Below, one piece after another: positions 44,799-54,302 of a DNA stretch of 64,000 nt. The translations under genes were made by a program, and so were the position numbers. The notes under the pieces are model-generated. The model saw nothing but the letters and a program-made list of their open reading frames with translations, did not search any database and had not been told where the DNA came from. This DNA is from Mesorhizobium atlanticum. Its GTDB lineage: Bacteria; Pseudomonadota; Alphaproteobacteria; Rhizobiales; Rhizobiaceae. The DNA is taken from NCBI RefSeq assembly GCF_003289965.1, contig NZ_QMBQ01000009.1, positions 186,001 through 250,000 of the forward strand, given 5' to 3'. How positions within the stretch are numbered: the stretch's first letter is position 1; the number at the start of each line of letters is the position of its first letter.

Positions 44799-45815
44799 TC
44801 ACTTCTTCTCCCGCATTCTTTTCATGCGAACGCGCGTGCGCGCGGTTGCTTCCTCTGAACCGTCGTGGAAAGTGCCGAACCACTGGTCACAAGGCACATC
44901 AGGCTCGCCGTAGTTACATTCGAAATAGCGATGGTGTAATTGATGGAAGAAGTCGCCCACTTTAAGACCGGCGTTGCTATCTTCTCCAAGCGTAACTGAC
45001 TCATATCCAGCGTGCGAGCTGACGGCTAACAGCACCTTGGACTGAAGATGGTATATAAAGTGGAGTGGATGCGAGGCGATCACAAAATGTATCACCACGG
45101 AACTTAGGTACATGACGTGTTCGATTGGATGCATTGACATCCCAGACCAGGGACCGACATTCACGTTACGATGATGAAGCGAATGCGCCCGTCTATACAA
45201 CGGACCCCAGTGCAAAACGCGGTGAATCCAGTAGAAGTGCAGGATACCGTAGAATGGAAGCAGCATGAACCACAAGAGAAACGCAATCGGGCTGCTGCTA
45301 AACGACAATATTGGCATATAACCGTTGGCAAACGCCCAAAGGCCAGCAACCTCGTAAGCTGTCCAAATGGTGACGCCACTGGCTAGAGACCAGAAAACGT
45401 TGTCGGCAAACTGATTGCTAAAAGTAAATAGCGCATTCTTTCGATGAAAAGGTCGAGTGTCGTAACGGAAGCGGTCGCCTTGCATTTTAAAGGTATAAAG
45501 ATAGAGATGCATTCCCCCTGCTAGGATGGTCAGGATCAGCAAGTTGCGGAAATACAATGTTGCGATCCAGTCGAACTTGAATTCGCGCGCCACTTGTAAT
45601 GACGGTGATAAATAGAACCAGGTAAGAACCGACACCCCAATCACGATCCAACGATCTGAAATCGGTTTCCAAGAATTCCAGAGCAGCTTAAGGCCTTCGA
45701 GCGGCCCGCGCTTGAGGTCGAACAGCGAGTGGTTTTGCAGTGGGAGTTCGGGATGATAATTCCAAGTCGACCTTGTGGCAGGTGTCCCTGTCGGTTGTGT
45801 GATGTCGTGGGTCAT
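44799..45815 (-). CDS. Membrane di-iron hydroxylase (sterol desaturase / fatty acid hydroxylase superfamily)
   Basis: The 338-residue protein has several hydrophobic segments (around residues 55-70, 88-105, 140-160, 175-195) and the His clusters HRVLH, HSLHH and HQLHHRYF, which bind two irons in this superfamily. It likely hydroxylates a carbon next to a polar head, using the adjacent ferredoxin and reductase. In this betaine-rich setting oxidative N- or S-demethylation, or hydroxylation of an onium compound, is one possibility; a lipid substrate is another. It is 4 bases downstream of the PanB-like gene. Confidence 0.85.
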   Translation of the reverse strand: MTHDITQPTGTPATRSTWNYHPELPLQNHSLFDLKRGPLEGLKLLWNSWKPISDRWIVIGVSVLTWFYLSPSLQVAREFKFDWIATLYFRNLLILTILAGGMHLYLYTFKMQGDRFRYDTRPFHRKNALFTFSNQFADNVFWSLASGVTIWTAYEVAGLWAFANGYMPILSFSSSPIAFLLWFMLLPFYGILHFYWIHRVLHWGPLYRRAHSLHHRNVNVGPWSGMSMHPIEHVMYLSSVVIHFVIASHPLHFIYHLQSKVLLAVSSHAGYESVTLGEDSNAGLKVGDFFHQLHHRYFECNYGEPDVPCDQWFGTFHDGSEEATARTRVRMKRMREKK

Positions 45816-45819
45816 CTCA

Positions 45820-46665
45820 TCATCCTCTGGCGACGCTCAAGCGATCTGTTTTGCTTAACCGGGTTCTAAATGCCTCAAGGTGTTCTGGCTTCATCGAGAC
45901 CGAGACTCGCTCGTAAGGGAACGTTCCGGCACGTACTTCGGTTTGAAAAGCGCTTAGCGCAGCTATGCGTTCTCGCTCGATTTGTTCTTGTAAGCGTCGA
46001 ACGTTCCCGTAGGCGAAGGCGTGACGCGGTGGATTCTCAGTTTCCCCGCAGATGTCCTCGGAGAATAAAAAGGTGACGTCTCCACCGGATCCCGAGCCGA
46101 TCGAAAAAGTTACTAGAGTGGTGTGCTTGTTGATTTCCTCCAGGACCTGCTGAGGAACGAGCTCTACCTCGACGGCGAACGCGCCGGCCCGTTCCATGTC
46201 GCGAAAGCGCCCGACCACCTTTAGAGCCTCTTCCGCGGTGGTCCCATAGGCCCGCAGGCCCCCTATCCAGGTGCTGTAGGGCGGCACCAATCCGACATGC
46301 CCCATAACAGGAAAGTCGAGGTCTGCGAGCATCTTGATGGTGTCCAGGCTCCGGGTGGTGTAGAGCGCATCTGCACCTTCGCCCATTGCCCGCATCGCGC
46401 CTTCCAGGACGTCTTTTTCGGTCGGGTGATCAATCAGCATCAACGCAGCCGTGAGGAATGTGTTTGGCGCGGCGGCACGAACCTCTTTCAGCATCTGGGA
46501 CCGGGTAACGATCGTGTCTATTCCAGCGGCGGCGGCTCGCGCGGCCTGTTCGCCATTCATCGCTGTGACTTCCGTTAGTTGCAGCTTGCCCTTGTTGGCG
46601 CGCAAGTCTGCGACCGTCCAGTTTCTCTGGGCGGGACGATGGCCGAACGTAAAAATGTTGCGCAT
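45820..46665 (-). CDS. PanB-like (ketopantoate hydroxymethyltransferase family) protein
   Basis: The 281-residue protein follows the PanB TIM-barrel plan: LTEVTAMNGEQAARAAAAGIDTI, PVMGHVGLVP, RDMERAGAFAVEVELVPQQVLEEI and FSIGSGSGGDVTFLFSED. The usual VGDS metal loop near the first strand is replaced by IVTRSQM, so it is a divergent paralogue. PanB transfers a one-carbon unit from methylene-tetrahydrofolate to a 2-oxoacid. A retro-aldol or C1-acceptor role beside a possible demethylase is an attractive guess. It is the promoter-proximal gene of the hydroxylase operon. Confidence 0.78.
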   Translation of the reverse strand: MRNIFTFGHRPAQRNWTVADLRANKGKLQLTEVTAMNGEQAARAAAAGIDTIVTRSQMLKEVRAAAPNTFLTAALMLIDHPTEKDVLEGAMRAMGEGADALYTTRSLDTIKMLADLDFPVMGHVGLVPPYSTWIGGLRAYGTTAEEALKVVGRFRDMERAGAFAVEVELVPQQVLEEINKHTTLVTFSIGSGSGGDVTFLFSEDICGETENPPRHAFAYGNVRRLQEQIERERIAALSAFQTEVRAGTFPYERVSVSMKPEHLEAFRTRLSKTDRLSVARG

Positions 46666-47023
46666 TTTTGTGCTTTCCTGAAACCTCCCTGCCGGGAACT
46701 CTCCGATCTCGATCCGGTAACGATGTTGCCAGACCGCCGCGTGATCAAATGAAATCTAAGATCGCGTTGCATTCCCCAAATGAATGCAAAGGCAAGCTGA
46801 GGGTCTTCCTGTGAGCTTGGAAATCAGACGCATCTCGGAAAGCGCAAATCCTGTGGGCGATTTTGACGTTCCCAAAGCCATCGCAAGGGAATAATGATTA
46901 GTCCCTTGGCTAAAACTGACCGCCAGGGCTATCAGTCATTGCCGGCGCGCCTTCCGCCGCTCGTGAACAGTGAGTGAGAGGTGTCTCTTCAGTTGAATGG
47001 TGCATGGAGCCACCAGGAATTGC
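46666..47023. promoter_or_regulatory. Divergent control region of LysR and hydroxylase operon
   Basis: About 360 bases between the PanB-like and LysR starts, both facing outward. LysR regulators usually bind such regions. I could not fix a specific T-N11-A box. Confidence 0.5.
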
Positions 47024-47974
47024 ATGCGAAAGAAGACACTATACCGAAACATTCATCGGCTCTTACCGGCCTTTGAAGCAGCTGCACGACAGGAAAGTTT
47101 CACCCTTGGGGGTGAAGAGGTTGGCCTGTCACAAAGCTCGGTCAGCAAACAGATCATTGAGCTTGAGAGTAGACTGGGCCAACCACTATTCATTCGTTCG
47201 CATAAGAGAATTACCTTGACCTCGGCGGGTCAACGGCTTTTGACGGCTTACTCGCTCGCAACATCTCAGATTGTTGACACGCTTGACGATTTGATTCAGG
47301 AGCGGTCAAGAGGGCAGATCGTCTTGTCGACGTCTACCGCCAATGGAGCATTCATGCTGCTTCCCCGGCTTGCGGAAGTTCGAGAATGCTTTCCCGGGCG
47401 GGAGATTTTTCTGGTGACATGGGACCCCCAGGGCATCGAGCCCACGGGGCAGGTTGATCTTGCCTTCACCTTTGGCAAGCCTGATTTTCCCGGCTTCCAG
47501 ACCCGTCCGCTCTTTCCTGATATTCTTACCCCTGTGTGCTCGCCAGAGTTTCTAGATAGGTATGGACCATTGCGGGAACTGTCTGACCTGCAGAATTGTG
47601 AACTGTTGTATATGCAGGCGCAGCATCCATCTTGGGTGGGCTGGCGGCATTGGCTCAGGGAATTCTCGTTGGAGTTGCCGCAGAACCATCAGCCAATGGG
47701 CTTCAACAACTACTACAACACGATACAAGCTTGTTTAGCTGGTCAGGGCGTCGCTCTGGGCTGGCTTCGCCAACTTGGCAACATGCTGGAATCAGGACGC
47801 CTGGTGGCGCCTTTGCCGCAGTTCTTACAGACCGAGGACCGATATCAGTTGGCTTGGCCTGCAGATCGAGCTCCTGAATTCCCCATCGAGCCATTTGAGG
47901 AATGGCTGGGTCGCCGATACGGCGGTGCCATTCCCGGGTTTTGCGTAGATACACAGCCCGCACAGATGCTTTGA
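47024..47974 (+). CDS. LysR-type regulator (GcvA-like)
   Basis: The 316-residue protein has an N-terminal helix-turn-helix (LPAFEAAARQESFTLGGEEVGLSQSSVSKQIIELE, RLGQPLFIRSHKRI) and a full effector domain with FNNYYNTIQACLAGQGVALGW. Start at ATG 47024 after AGGAATT. GcvA-like members respond to small amines and amino acids. It is divergent from the PanB-hydroxylase-ferredoxin-reductase operon and probably controls it. Confidence 0.9.
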   Translation: MRKKTLYRNIHRLLPAFEAAARQESFTLGGEEVGLSQSSVSKQIIELESRLGQPLFIRSHKRITLTSAGQRLLTAYSLATSQIVDTLDDLIQERSRGQIVLSTSTANGAFMLLPRLAEVRECFPGREIFLVTWDPQGIEPTGQVDLAFTFGKPDFPGFQTRPLFPDILTPVCSPEFLDRYGPLRELSDLQNCELLYMQAQHPSWVGWRHWLREFSLELPQNHQPMGFNNYYNTIQACLAGQGVALGWLRQLGNMLESGRLVAPLPQFLQTEDRYQLAWPADRAPEFPIEPFEEWLGRRYGGAIPGFCVDTQPAQML

Positions 47975-48146
47975 GCGCCATATCTCTTAATCCGCACCTG
48001 GCTCTCAGCGGCTGTGCAGGGGTCATCTCCCGTGATAGCCGATTCTAGCCGAGGCCACGCCCTACCCGATCACGCCGCAGGCGAATCGCATATGGCTTTT
48101 GGGACTTGAAGTTGGCCTGAGAAGGAATTCTTTGGGCAGGCAGTCG

Positions 48147-49185
48147 AACGAAGGAGAGACTGTCATTTCCGGCCTTGAGAGCTATTTTGGCGCGGTCCCT
48201 GATCCGCGCGCTGGCAACGCCACGCATCGGCTTGGCGACCTGATCGTGATGATGATTGCGGCGAGCCTTTGCGGGGCGAGCAACGCGACGGAGTTCTCAT
48301 TGTTCGCGCAGGAGCGCAAGCAGGCGCTGTCGCGGTTAATCGAGTATGAGGTGGCGCCCAGCCACCACACGTTCTCGCGTCTATTGCGGCGGTTCGACCC
48401 GGAGGCCTTCGGACGAGCCTTTGCCGCCTTTTCCGCGGGCTTTGCACGGGCATGCCAGGAGGTTGTCTCGCTCGGCGGCAAGGCGCTGCGGCGAGCCTAT
48501 GAGAAGGGTCTTGCGGCCAGTCCGCCGCTGACGGTGTCAGCCTTTGCCGCCGAGACGCGGCTGTTCCTGGCGGCGGTCTCGCCCGGCGAGGGAGTGAACG
48601 AGGTCCAGGCAGCCCTCAAGGTCGTCGAATTCATTAATCTTACTGGCAGAATAGTCACGGCCGATGCGCTCCACGCGCATGGCAAAGGCCATCACCGAAC
48701 GCGGCGTCGACTACCTGCTCGCGCTCAAGGGAAACCGCCAGCATTGGGTTGCTCATGCCAAGCAGCGGCTGACCGAGGTCACCCCAGCTGTCGCGGAGCG
48801 GACCGAAACCAGCCATGGCCGCAAATGAATGGCGGCAGGCCGAGGTCGTATCCCAAACCGAGCCGCTGATGCCCGGCCATAAAGCCTTCATCCGCATCAC
48901 CAGTCAGCGCGACCGGGCCACGCCGCTGACGCGTCTGTTCATGGCTTCCACGTTGCTGTTGCCGCAGCAAGCACTCGACGTCAAAGGAGCCCATTGGCAG
49001 ATCGAAAACGGCCTGCACTGGATGCTCGACGTTCATCTGGGACGAGGACCTTAGCCGTGCCCGCCAGGACAACGCTCCGGCCGACACCGCGCTCCTCAAC
49101 CGCATCGCCAGAAACATCCTTCAGGCCGCCGATATCGACAAAGTCCCCATCAGCCACCGCATCAAGAAATGCGTTGGGAACGACG
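48147..49185 (+). pseudogene. ISAs1-family transposase, frameshifted
   Basis: ESYFGAVPDPRAGNATHRLGDLIVMMI and PSHHTFSRLLRRFDPEAFG are hallmarks of the N-terminal domain of ISAs1 transposases. IVTADALHAHGK is the DDE core, after which the frame breaks (about 48680). AHWQIENGLHWMLDV near 49000 and RARQDNAPADTALLNRIARNIL near 49060-49130 continue in other frames. At least two frameshifts, so inactive. The sequence joins ParB-like DNA near 49190. Confidence 0.85.
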
Positions 49186-49202
49186 ACTACTCTCATCCAG
49201 GA

Positions 49203-49974
49203 TCAGACCCATATGCGATAGCCCTGGATCAGGTCGGGATAATCCTCGATTGGAAACATCGCCACCCTGGTGGAGATCGACTGGCCGCCGAACAGCCATT
49301 GCTTCAGCTGCCAGCCGCGCGACGCATGTTGCTGGGGATCTGAAAACAGCGCCAGCCAATCCTTTTGCTGCGCCTTTGAGGTCATGGTGAGATGGCGCAC
49401 CGTCTTGGTGTCGATCTCCTCACGGCGATAGGCTTCGCGGATTTTGGGCACCAGATCGCCAAGCGCCAGGATGCGTTTCACCTGAGGCTCGGTGAGGCCG
49501 AAGGTGGCGGAAATGTCGGCGATGCCCCTCCCTCCTTGGTGAGGCGCGTAAAAGTTTCCCACTGCGAAACCTCGTCGGGGTCGAGGCGGGCGATGTTTTC
49601 GATGAGCGAAGCTCCGAGCGCGTCGGCATCGTCGCCGTCCTATCCATGATGGCGCATGGCAGCGGCTCGGCCTCGCAGCGCTCGTCGGCGACCGTTTTGG
49701 CGGCGAAATAGCGCCGCCGTCCGGCGACGATTTCGAAAGTGTCGGGCGAACCGTTGGGGCGGATCAGCAGCGGCACCAGCACGCCGCGCGTCCTGACCGA
49801 CGGCAGAATATCGGAAATGTCGGGGGCGCGCTTGGAGTGGCGCATGCGCGGCGGCGGCCTGCCGCAAAGGCCGTTCGGCCTCGGTGATGCGGCCGGCAAG
49901 GCAGGCGACTTCGGCGTAGATCGAGAGCGGAAACCGCGCACGATCGCGCTCAGCACCCAGGCCAAGCGGTCCAT
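49203..49974 (-). pseudogene. ParB-family partition protein, frameshifted
   Basis: The upstream frame contains ISDILPSVRTRGVLVPLLIRP and FEIVAGRRRYFAAKTVADE, the ParB nuclease-like N-domain. A later frame has IADISATFGLTEPQVKRILALGDLVPKI, the KorB/HTH part, and AQQKDWLALFSDPQQ. The gene is split near 49560-49640. It is probably the third member of the ParB-DUF1403-ScpB block whose other parts lie at 13.4-14.4 kb. Confidence 0.75.
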
Positions 49975-50244
49975 TGACGGCCTGGAGCTCGGCTAGGCTG
50001 ACGCTGCCGAGTTCCGGAGAAGCCGAAGCCGGGATCGCAAAGACCGAAGTATGTCGAGCACAGCGTTACGTTGAGCACTGGTGCTCCGGTGCCGTTTTCT
50101 ACGGCGCCGGGATCGGATCGCTTCGCATAATTATAGAGCATGGGCGGTCTCCAGCAGCGTCAACAGGCGATCGGATACGCCGGTGAACATGCCTTTCCTG
50201 ATCTGTGGCGGCGCACCGGTATTGAGGAGGTCGAGCTTTTCGGC

Positions 50245-50440
50245 GGGATCAATCCGCAGATAATCGGAACGAGACGAGTCTTGCGGAACTTGGTCTCGCG
50301 GATTGCAAAACCATCGGGCACGATGACGTCTCCACCAACGCGACCGCCTCGGATACCCGCTGTCCGGTCGTCGCCAGCAACCCGATCAGATAATGGTTGG
50401 TGTAGGCGTGATCGATGCGATCGGCGGGTCCAACAGTGCC
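50245..50440 (-). pseudogene. Tyrosine recombinase fragment
   Basis: IGLLATTGQRVSEAVAL is the segment around the first catalytic Arg of tyrosine recombinases. In another frame DVIVPDGFAIRETKFRKTRLVPI continues it. Only about 60 codons remain, fused to the methyltransferase remnant upstream. Confidence 0.65.
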
Positions 50441-50479
50441 GCCTGCATGATGGATCGATGTTCGCCGCTGTGAGGATAT

Positions 50480-50925
50480 GAGGGGATGGTCGTGGTCGCT
50501 GGCCACATGAAGTAGGTTTTGGATTGCGATCTCGAAAGCCAAGCATCCACCACGACGCTCTTAGTCGCGCCCTCCGACCAGAGCCAGTCAGCGGCAATGA
50601 GCCGACCGCCGAGCCTCGAAACTCGGAACATTTCAGCATAGAGCGCCGGTTTGTCAGCGATGTACAACATCGCGTCCTTCGAGGAAACGAAATTGAAGCT
50701 AGTATCCACCAACGGGCTTTCCCGAGTGCGATCAACTTGAAGGTGACGCGCCCGGAGAGGCCCTTCCGCGCAACTGAGTCGCGAGCCGATCGAATCAGTT
50801 GCGGCTCGACATCAACGCCGACCACTGCAGCCGCACCGTATTTCTCCGCCAGCAGCACGTTTATACCGCCTAAACCCGAATCGATGTCCAGCACAAGGCG
50901 ACCCGAGAGATTGGTGCCACGCTAA
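50480..50925 (-). pseudogene. SAM methyltransferase remnant (phosphobase N-methyltransferase-like)
   Basis: LVLDIDSGLGGINVLLAEKYGA is motif I, VGVDVEPQLIRSARDSV strand 2, then after a frameshift near 50710 FNFVSSKDAMLYIADKPALYAEMFRVSRLGGRLI. The pattern resembles phosphoethanolamine N-methyltransferases. It is cut off at about 50480 by recombinase sequence. Confidence 0.65.
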
Positions 50926-51137
50926 CGCGGTAGATAATGGCAGCGCAGTTCTGAAGACCGTGACAAAGCGAGCGAAGGGAGGTGTTCTGACCATAAGAGG
51001 CGATTGCCTTGTCGCCATCGACTCCTTCAACGTTGTATTCGACGCCGATCCTTATGCAGTCCTCCCGCGTCTCGAACGCATGCCGATACGGCGATCGATC
51101 TTATCCATAACGTGGGTGTCACGCCTCGTGCCCGCTA
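50926..51137. other. Short gene-free stretch
   Basis: No supported gene between remnants. Confidence 0.4.
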
Positions 51138-51312
51138 ACCGATGAAGTTACTAGCGAGAAGCAAAGCGAAACCGCAGCGCTCCTGAAGGTGCAGCAGCGC
51201 CCGCAACGCAGTGGGTGTGAAGTTCTGATATTCATCTACCAGCAAGCGACGAGGGTTAAATCGGGCATCCAAAAGTTGATGATCCTTCGACAATAATTGC
51301 CGACATTCATTT
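51138..51312 (-). pseudogene. Fragment of a transposon AAA ATPase (TniB/IstB-like)
   Basis: RRLLVDEYQNFTPTALRALLHLQERCGFALLLASN is the Walker B and sensor region of small transposition-helper ATPases. Nothing of the Walker A half remains in frame. A mobile-element relic. Confidence 0.55.
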
Positions 51313-52077
51313 TCAGGAAGTCGGCAGGGGCAGCTTCTTGGTGCGACCACCGTCCATGATGGAGATCTGCCCGGTCACGAAGGCGCTCTCATCCGAGGCA
51401 AGCCAGACGGCCAGATTGCCGACATCCCTAGGCTCGCCCAGTCGCCCGACCGGGTGCATGGCGAGCAGTTCCCTGCGGACGCGGGCGCTGTCGACCATGC
51501 TGTCGATGTAGACCTCGCTGAGGTCGGAGTTGATCCAACCCGGCGCAATGGCATTGCAGCGGATACCTTCATGTCCGTGGTCCACGGCGACCGCCGCGGT
51601 GAAGCCGTGGACGCCGGCCTTCGAGGCGGAATAGGCAGGGTGCCCGGGATTGGATGCCAGCCCCTCGATCGAGCCGATGTTGACGATGCTCGCTCCGCCT
51701 CGCTTGCGAAGATGCGGCATTGCTGCCTTCGTCAACAGGAACGGGGCCTTGAGGTTGATGTTCATCATCTGGTCCCAGTCCGCCTCGGTCATCTCGTCGA
51801 CGGTCTTCTCGAACATGATCCCGGCGTTGTTGACGAGGATGTCCAGGCCACCGAACCGTTCCACGACGGCCTCGACAGCCGAGCCAATTTCCCGTGAGTT
51901 CGCAAGATCCGCCTTCACGTAGATGACGCGCTCGTTCAGCATCGTCTCGGTCGGCGCGTTTCTCTGCACAATGGCGACTTTCGCCCCCTCCGCCGCAAAG
52001 CGCTGGGTGATGCCCGCGCCGATACCCCGCCCGCCGCCGGTGATGATTGCTATCTTGCCTGCCAGTCTGTCAGCCAT
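51313..52077 (-). CDS. SDR-family oxidoreductase
   Basis: A 254-residue intact classical SDR: ITGGGRGIGAG, NNAGIM, NIGSIEG with Ser, YSASK with Tyr and Lys, and IMDGGRTKK at the end. It lies 6 bases downstream of a second, broken SDR of the same orientation, so they were once an operon. Substrate unknown. Confidence 0.86.
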   Translation of the reverse strand: MADRLAGKIAIITGGGRGIGAGITQRFAAEGAKVAIVQRNAPTETMLNERVIYVKADLANSREIGSAVEAVVERFGGLDILVNNAGIMFEKTVDEMTEADWDQMMNINLKAPFLLTKAAMPHLRKRGGASIVNIGSIEGLASNPGHPAYSASKAGVHGFTAAVAVDHGHEGIRCNAIAPGWINSDLSEVYIDSMVDSARVRRELLAMHPVGRLGEPRDVGNLAVWLASDESAFVTGQISIMDGGRTKKLPLPTS

Positions 52078-52083
52078 GGGTCC

Positions 52084-52830
52084 TCAATAGACGGGTTTCG
52101 CGCCGTTCACTTCGACCGCCGTGCCCGCGATGTCGCGGGCGGCGTCGGAGCACAGGAAAACACCACGTCGGCGATGTCCTCCGGCTCGGCGATCCGGCCA
52201 AGGCGGAACCGACTTGTTGAGCTGCGCGATGGCCGTGTCCGGATCGAAGCCTCGGCGGACAAAGCCGGTGCGGATCATCGGCGTGTTGACCTCGTTCGGG
52301 CAAACTGCCTTGACGCGTATTCCGTCAGGCGCGTGATCTTGGCCAAGGCATTTCGACAAGGAAGCGACGGCGGCTTCGCTGGTGCGGTAGGCAGCATGGC
52401 CAGGTCCAGGATAAAGACCCAGCGATGAGACGTTGACGATCGCCCCACCGCCGTGGCCTTTCATATGGCCGATGGGCTTCCTGAAGGTACAGAACATCGA
52501 CGTCAGGTTGATGTCGAACGTGCGGTCCCAATCCTCATCGGTCGTCTCGAGGATGGGCCTTGGTGATGATGCCGGCGTTGTTGACAAGCTCGTCTAGCGG
52601 TCCCGTGGCTTGAACGGAATAGTAGATCAGTTCCTCGCAATGGCCCTTGTTGCTGAAGTCGCCGACCCTGCTCCCAGACAGTGTGTCAGGTTGAGCTCGG
52701 CCTCAAGCCTGTCTAGATCAGCCAGGTCGGCGCCGCCCGAAACGACACGATAGCCGTTCGCGACGAACTGTCTGGCGATCGCTTGTCCGATACCTCCAGC
52801 CGCGCCTGTTATTACTGGGGTTTTCTCTTA
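52084..52830 (-). pseudogene. SDR-family gene, frameshifted
   Basis: An SDR start (VITGAAGGIGQAIARQFVANGY) lies near 52815-52740. Sequence breaks near 52600-52680, resumes ILETTDEDWDRTFDINLTSMF, VNVSSLGLYPG and YRTSEAAVASL, and shifts again near 52165 before FLCSDAARDIAGTAVEVNG. Also YRTSE replaces the usual YxxSK, so the catalytic Lys is lost. Several lesions make it a pseudogene. Confidence 0.75.
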
Positions 52831-53439
52831 AAGTCAGTCATAATCTCCACCCACTTCGCTAACATGTTCCGGCCGATAGCGGGCGCGGTGCCGCGCTGCA
52901 GCCTGAATTGGCAACTCCCTCCCCCGTCTTTTGGCTGTGCGCTTATACCAGGATGTCTGAGTCTCACGTTTGGTCGGCTCGAAAGGCTGTGATCTTTAAG
53001 GCCCCACGCTTTTTCGATGATCATGAGACGACCTCCTTCTTAATGCGGTTGTCGACGCATGAACCATGCCAGAGGAGGAACCTTCATTGAATCACCGGTT
53101 GTCGGTTTATGCGCCCTGTCAGAAACGCGACGGTTGTCGGGTGACAGGCCTGCCTAATTGTAGAACCCAAGCCAAAGCCGATCGTCCGCTATTCCCGTTG
53201 ACGCCGATCGAATAACAGGCGCTATCGTGCTTCACGGCTTACGTGGGCTATGGAGGGCTCGGCGCTTTCTCGAGTCAACGCATGCGGGCTGACCATGTGG
53301 TCTCGGTTGGTAGCCGAAGGCGATGCAGATGCTGGCCCTGGTCATGGAAGACTTTGTGGCGGGTCAGAGAGGAAATAGTCCGGGGTGCAGAATTCCGCGG
53401 ACCTAGGTGCGGGGCTGATCTGGTTGACTCGAAACTAGT
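52831..53439. other. Gene-free stretch
   Basis: About 600 bases without a supported gene. Confidence 0.45.
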
Positions 53440-53630
53440 CATGCAGGACGCGGAGCTGCCACGCGGCGCAGCATAAGACGGATAGAGGCGATGATCCATG
53501 CCTCGGCGCTGGCGATGGTCGCCTCGAAGTCCTTGGCGAGCCGGCGACAGCGATCCAGCCAGGCAAAAGTTCGCTCGACTATCCTCTGTACAATGTTGCG
53601 TGTAAATAGTCGTTTCGCGTGGTGATTTTG
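53440..53630 (-). mobile_element. IS5-family transposase C-terminal fragment
   Basis: IVERTFAWLDRCRRLAKDFEATIASAEAWIIASIRLMLRR is the conserved end of IS5-family (DDE_Tnp_1) transposases. Only about 60 codons remain, and upstream sequence switches to a recombinase relic. Confidence 0.75.
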
Positions 53631-53639
53631 GGCCGGCCG

Positions 53640-53790
53640 GGCCATCGATCGGGGGCACCCGGAGGGTCATCTCAATGTGCGCGTCGTCCATTTCGACCCG
53701 GCGAACCACGGTGCTGATGATCTGCCGCATTCCGGTCCGGCCGGGGCCGGCGAGCCCTGCTGTCGCCTTGGTCTTCTTCCTGATGGCTTG
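53640..53790 (-). pseudogene. Serine recombinase C-terminal fragment
   Basis: IISTVVRRVEMDDAHIEMTLRVPP resembles the final beta strands of large serine recombinases of rhizobial elements. It directly abuts the IS5 fragment. Confidence 0.4.
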
Positions 53791-54302
53791 TGGCCAGCGA
53801 ACCGACCACGTTTTATCGAAACGCAGCACCTTGATGGCATTACCGCCAAACGATGAGGCTCAAGCCGAATATCCCATCTGTCGATGATGCCGGCGCTCGG
53901 GCTCGCCTCGCGACCGACGGCCAGACGTGCCGCAGCCACTAGGTGGAAGTTGATAGTCCTCCACAGCCCCATTGTCTCACCACAGGGGTCTCCCTTACGC
54001 CGCGGGTCTGCTTGACGCCATTGTTTCGGATGTGATTACTATCAGTGACGGCGTTCTCGGACGACAGTCCGGCCGGGTTGCGAGGACATTACCGACAGTA
54101 TTGCGAGGACATTACCGACAGTCGCAGATCGTCGGTGAGAATACCATCTTCGGCAAGAATGTTGCATGTTTATTCCTCGTTCCCGAGCGATCGCATCTCT
54201 GGAGACGCCTTGTTACACGGTGACAACAAACGAAACGGCGCAAGACCGTTCTACTCACCCCGGCACCCCAAACCGGCACCTCTTCTAGAAATTGAGATAG
54301 TC
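53791..54302. other. Upstream region of the HpbD-like gene
   Basis: No gene supported. It contains the 22-bp direct repeat at 54078-54122 and must include the promoter of the enolase-family gene. Confidence 0.45.
54078..54122 (+). repeat. 22-bp tandem direct repeat
   Basis: TTGCGAGGACATTACCGACAGT occurs at 54078-54099 and again at 54101-54122, one base apart. It lies 180 bases upstream of the HpbD-like start. It could be a regulator-binding site or part of an IS end. Confidence 0.75.
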
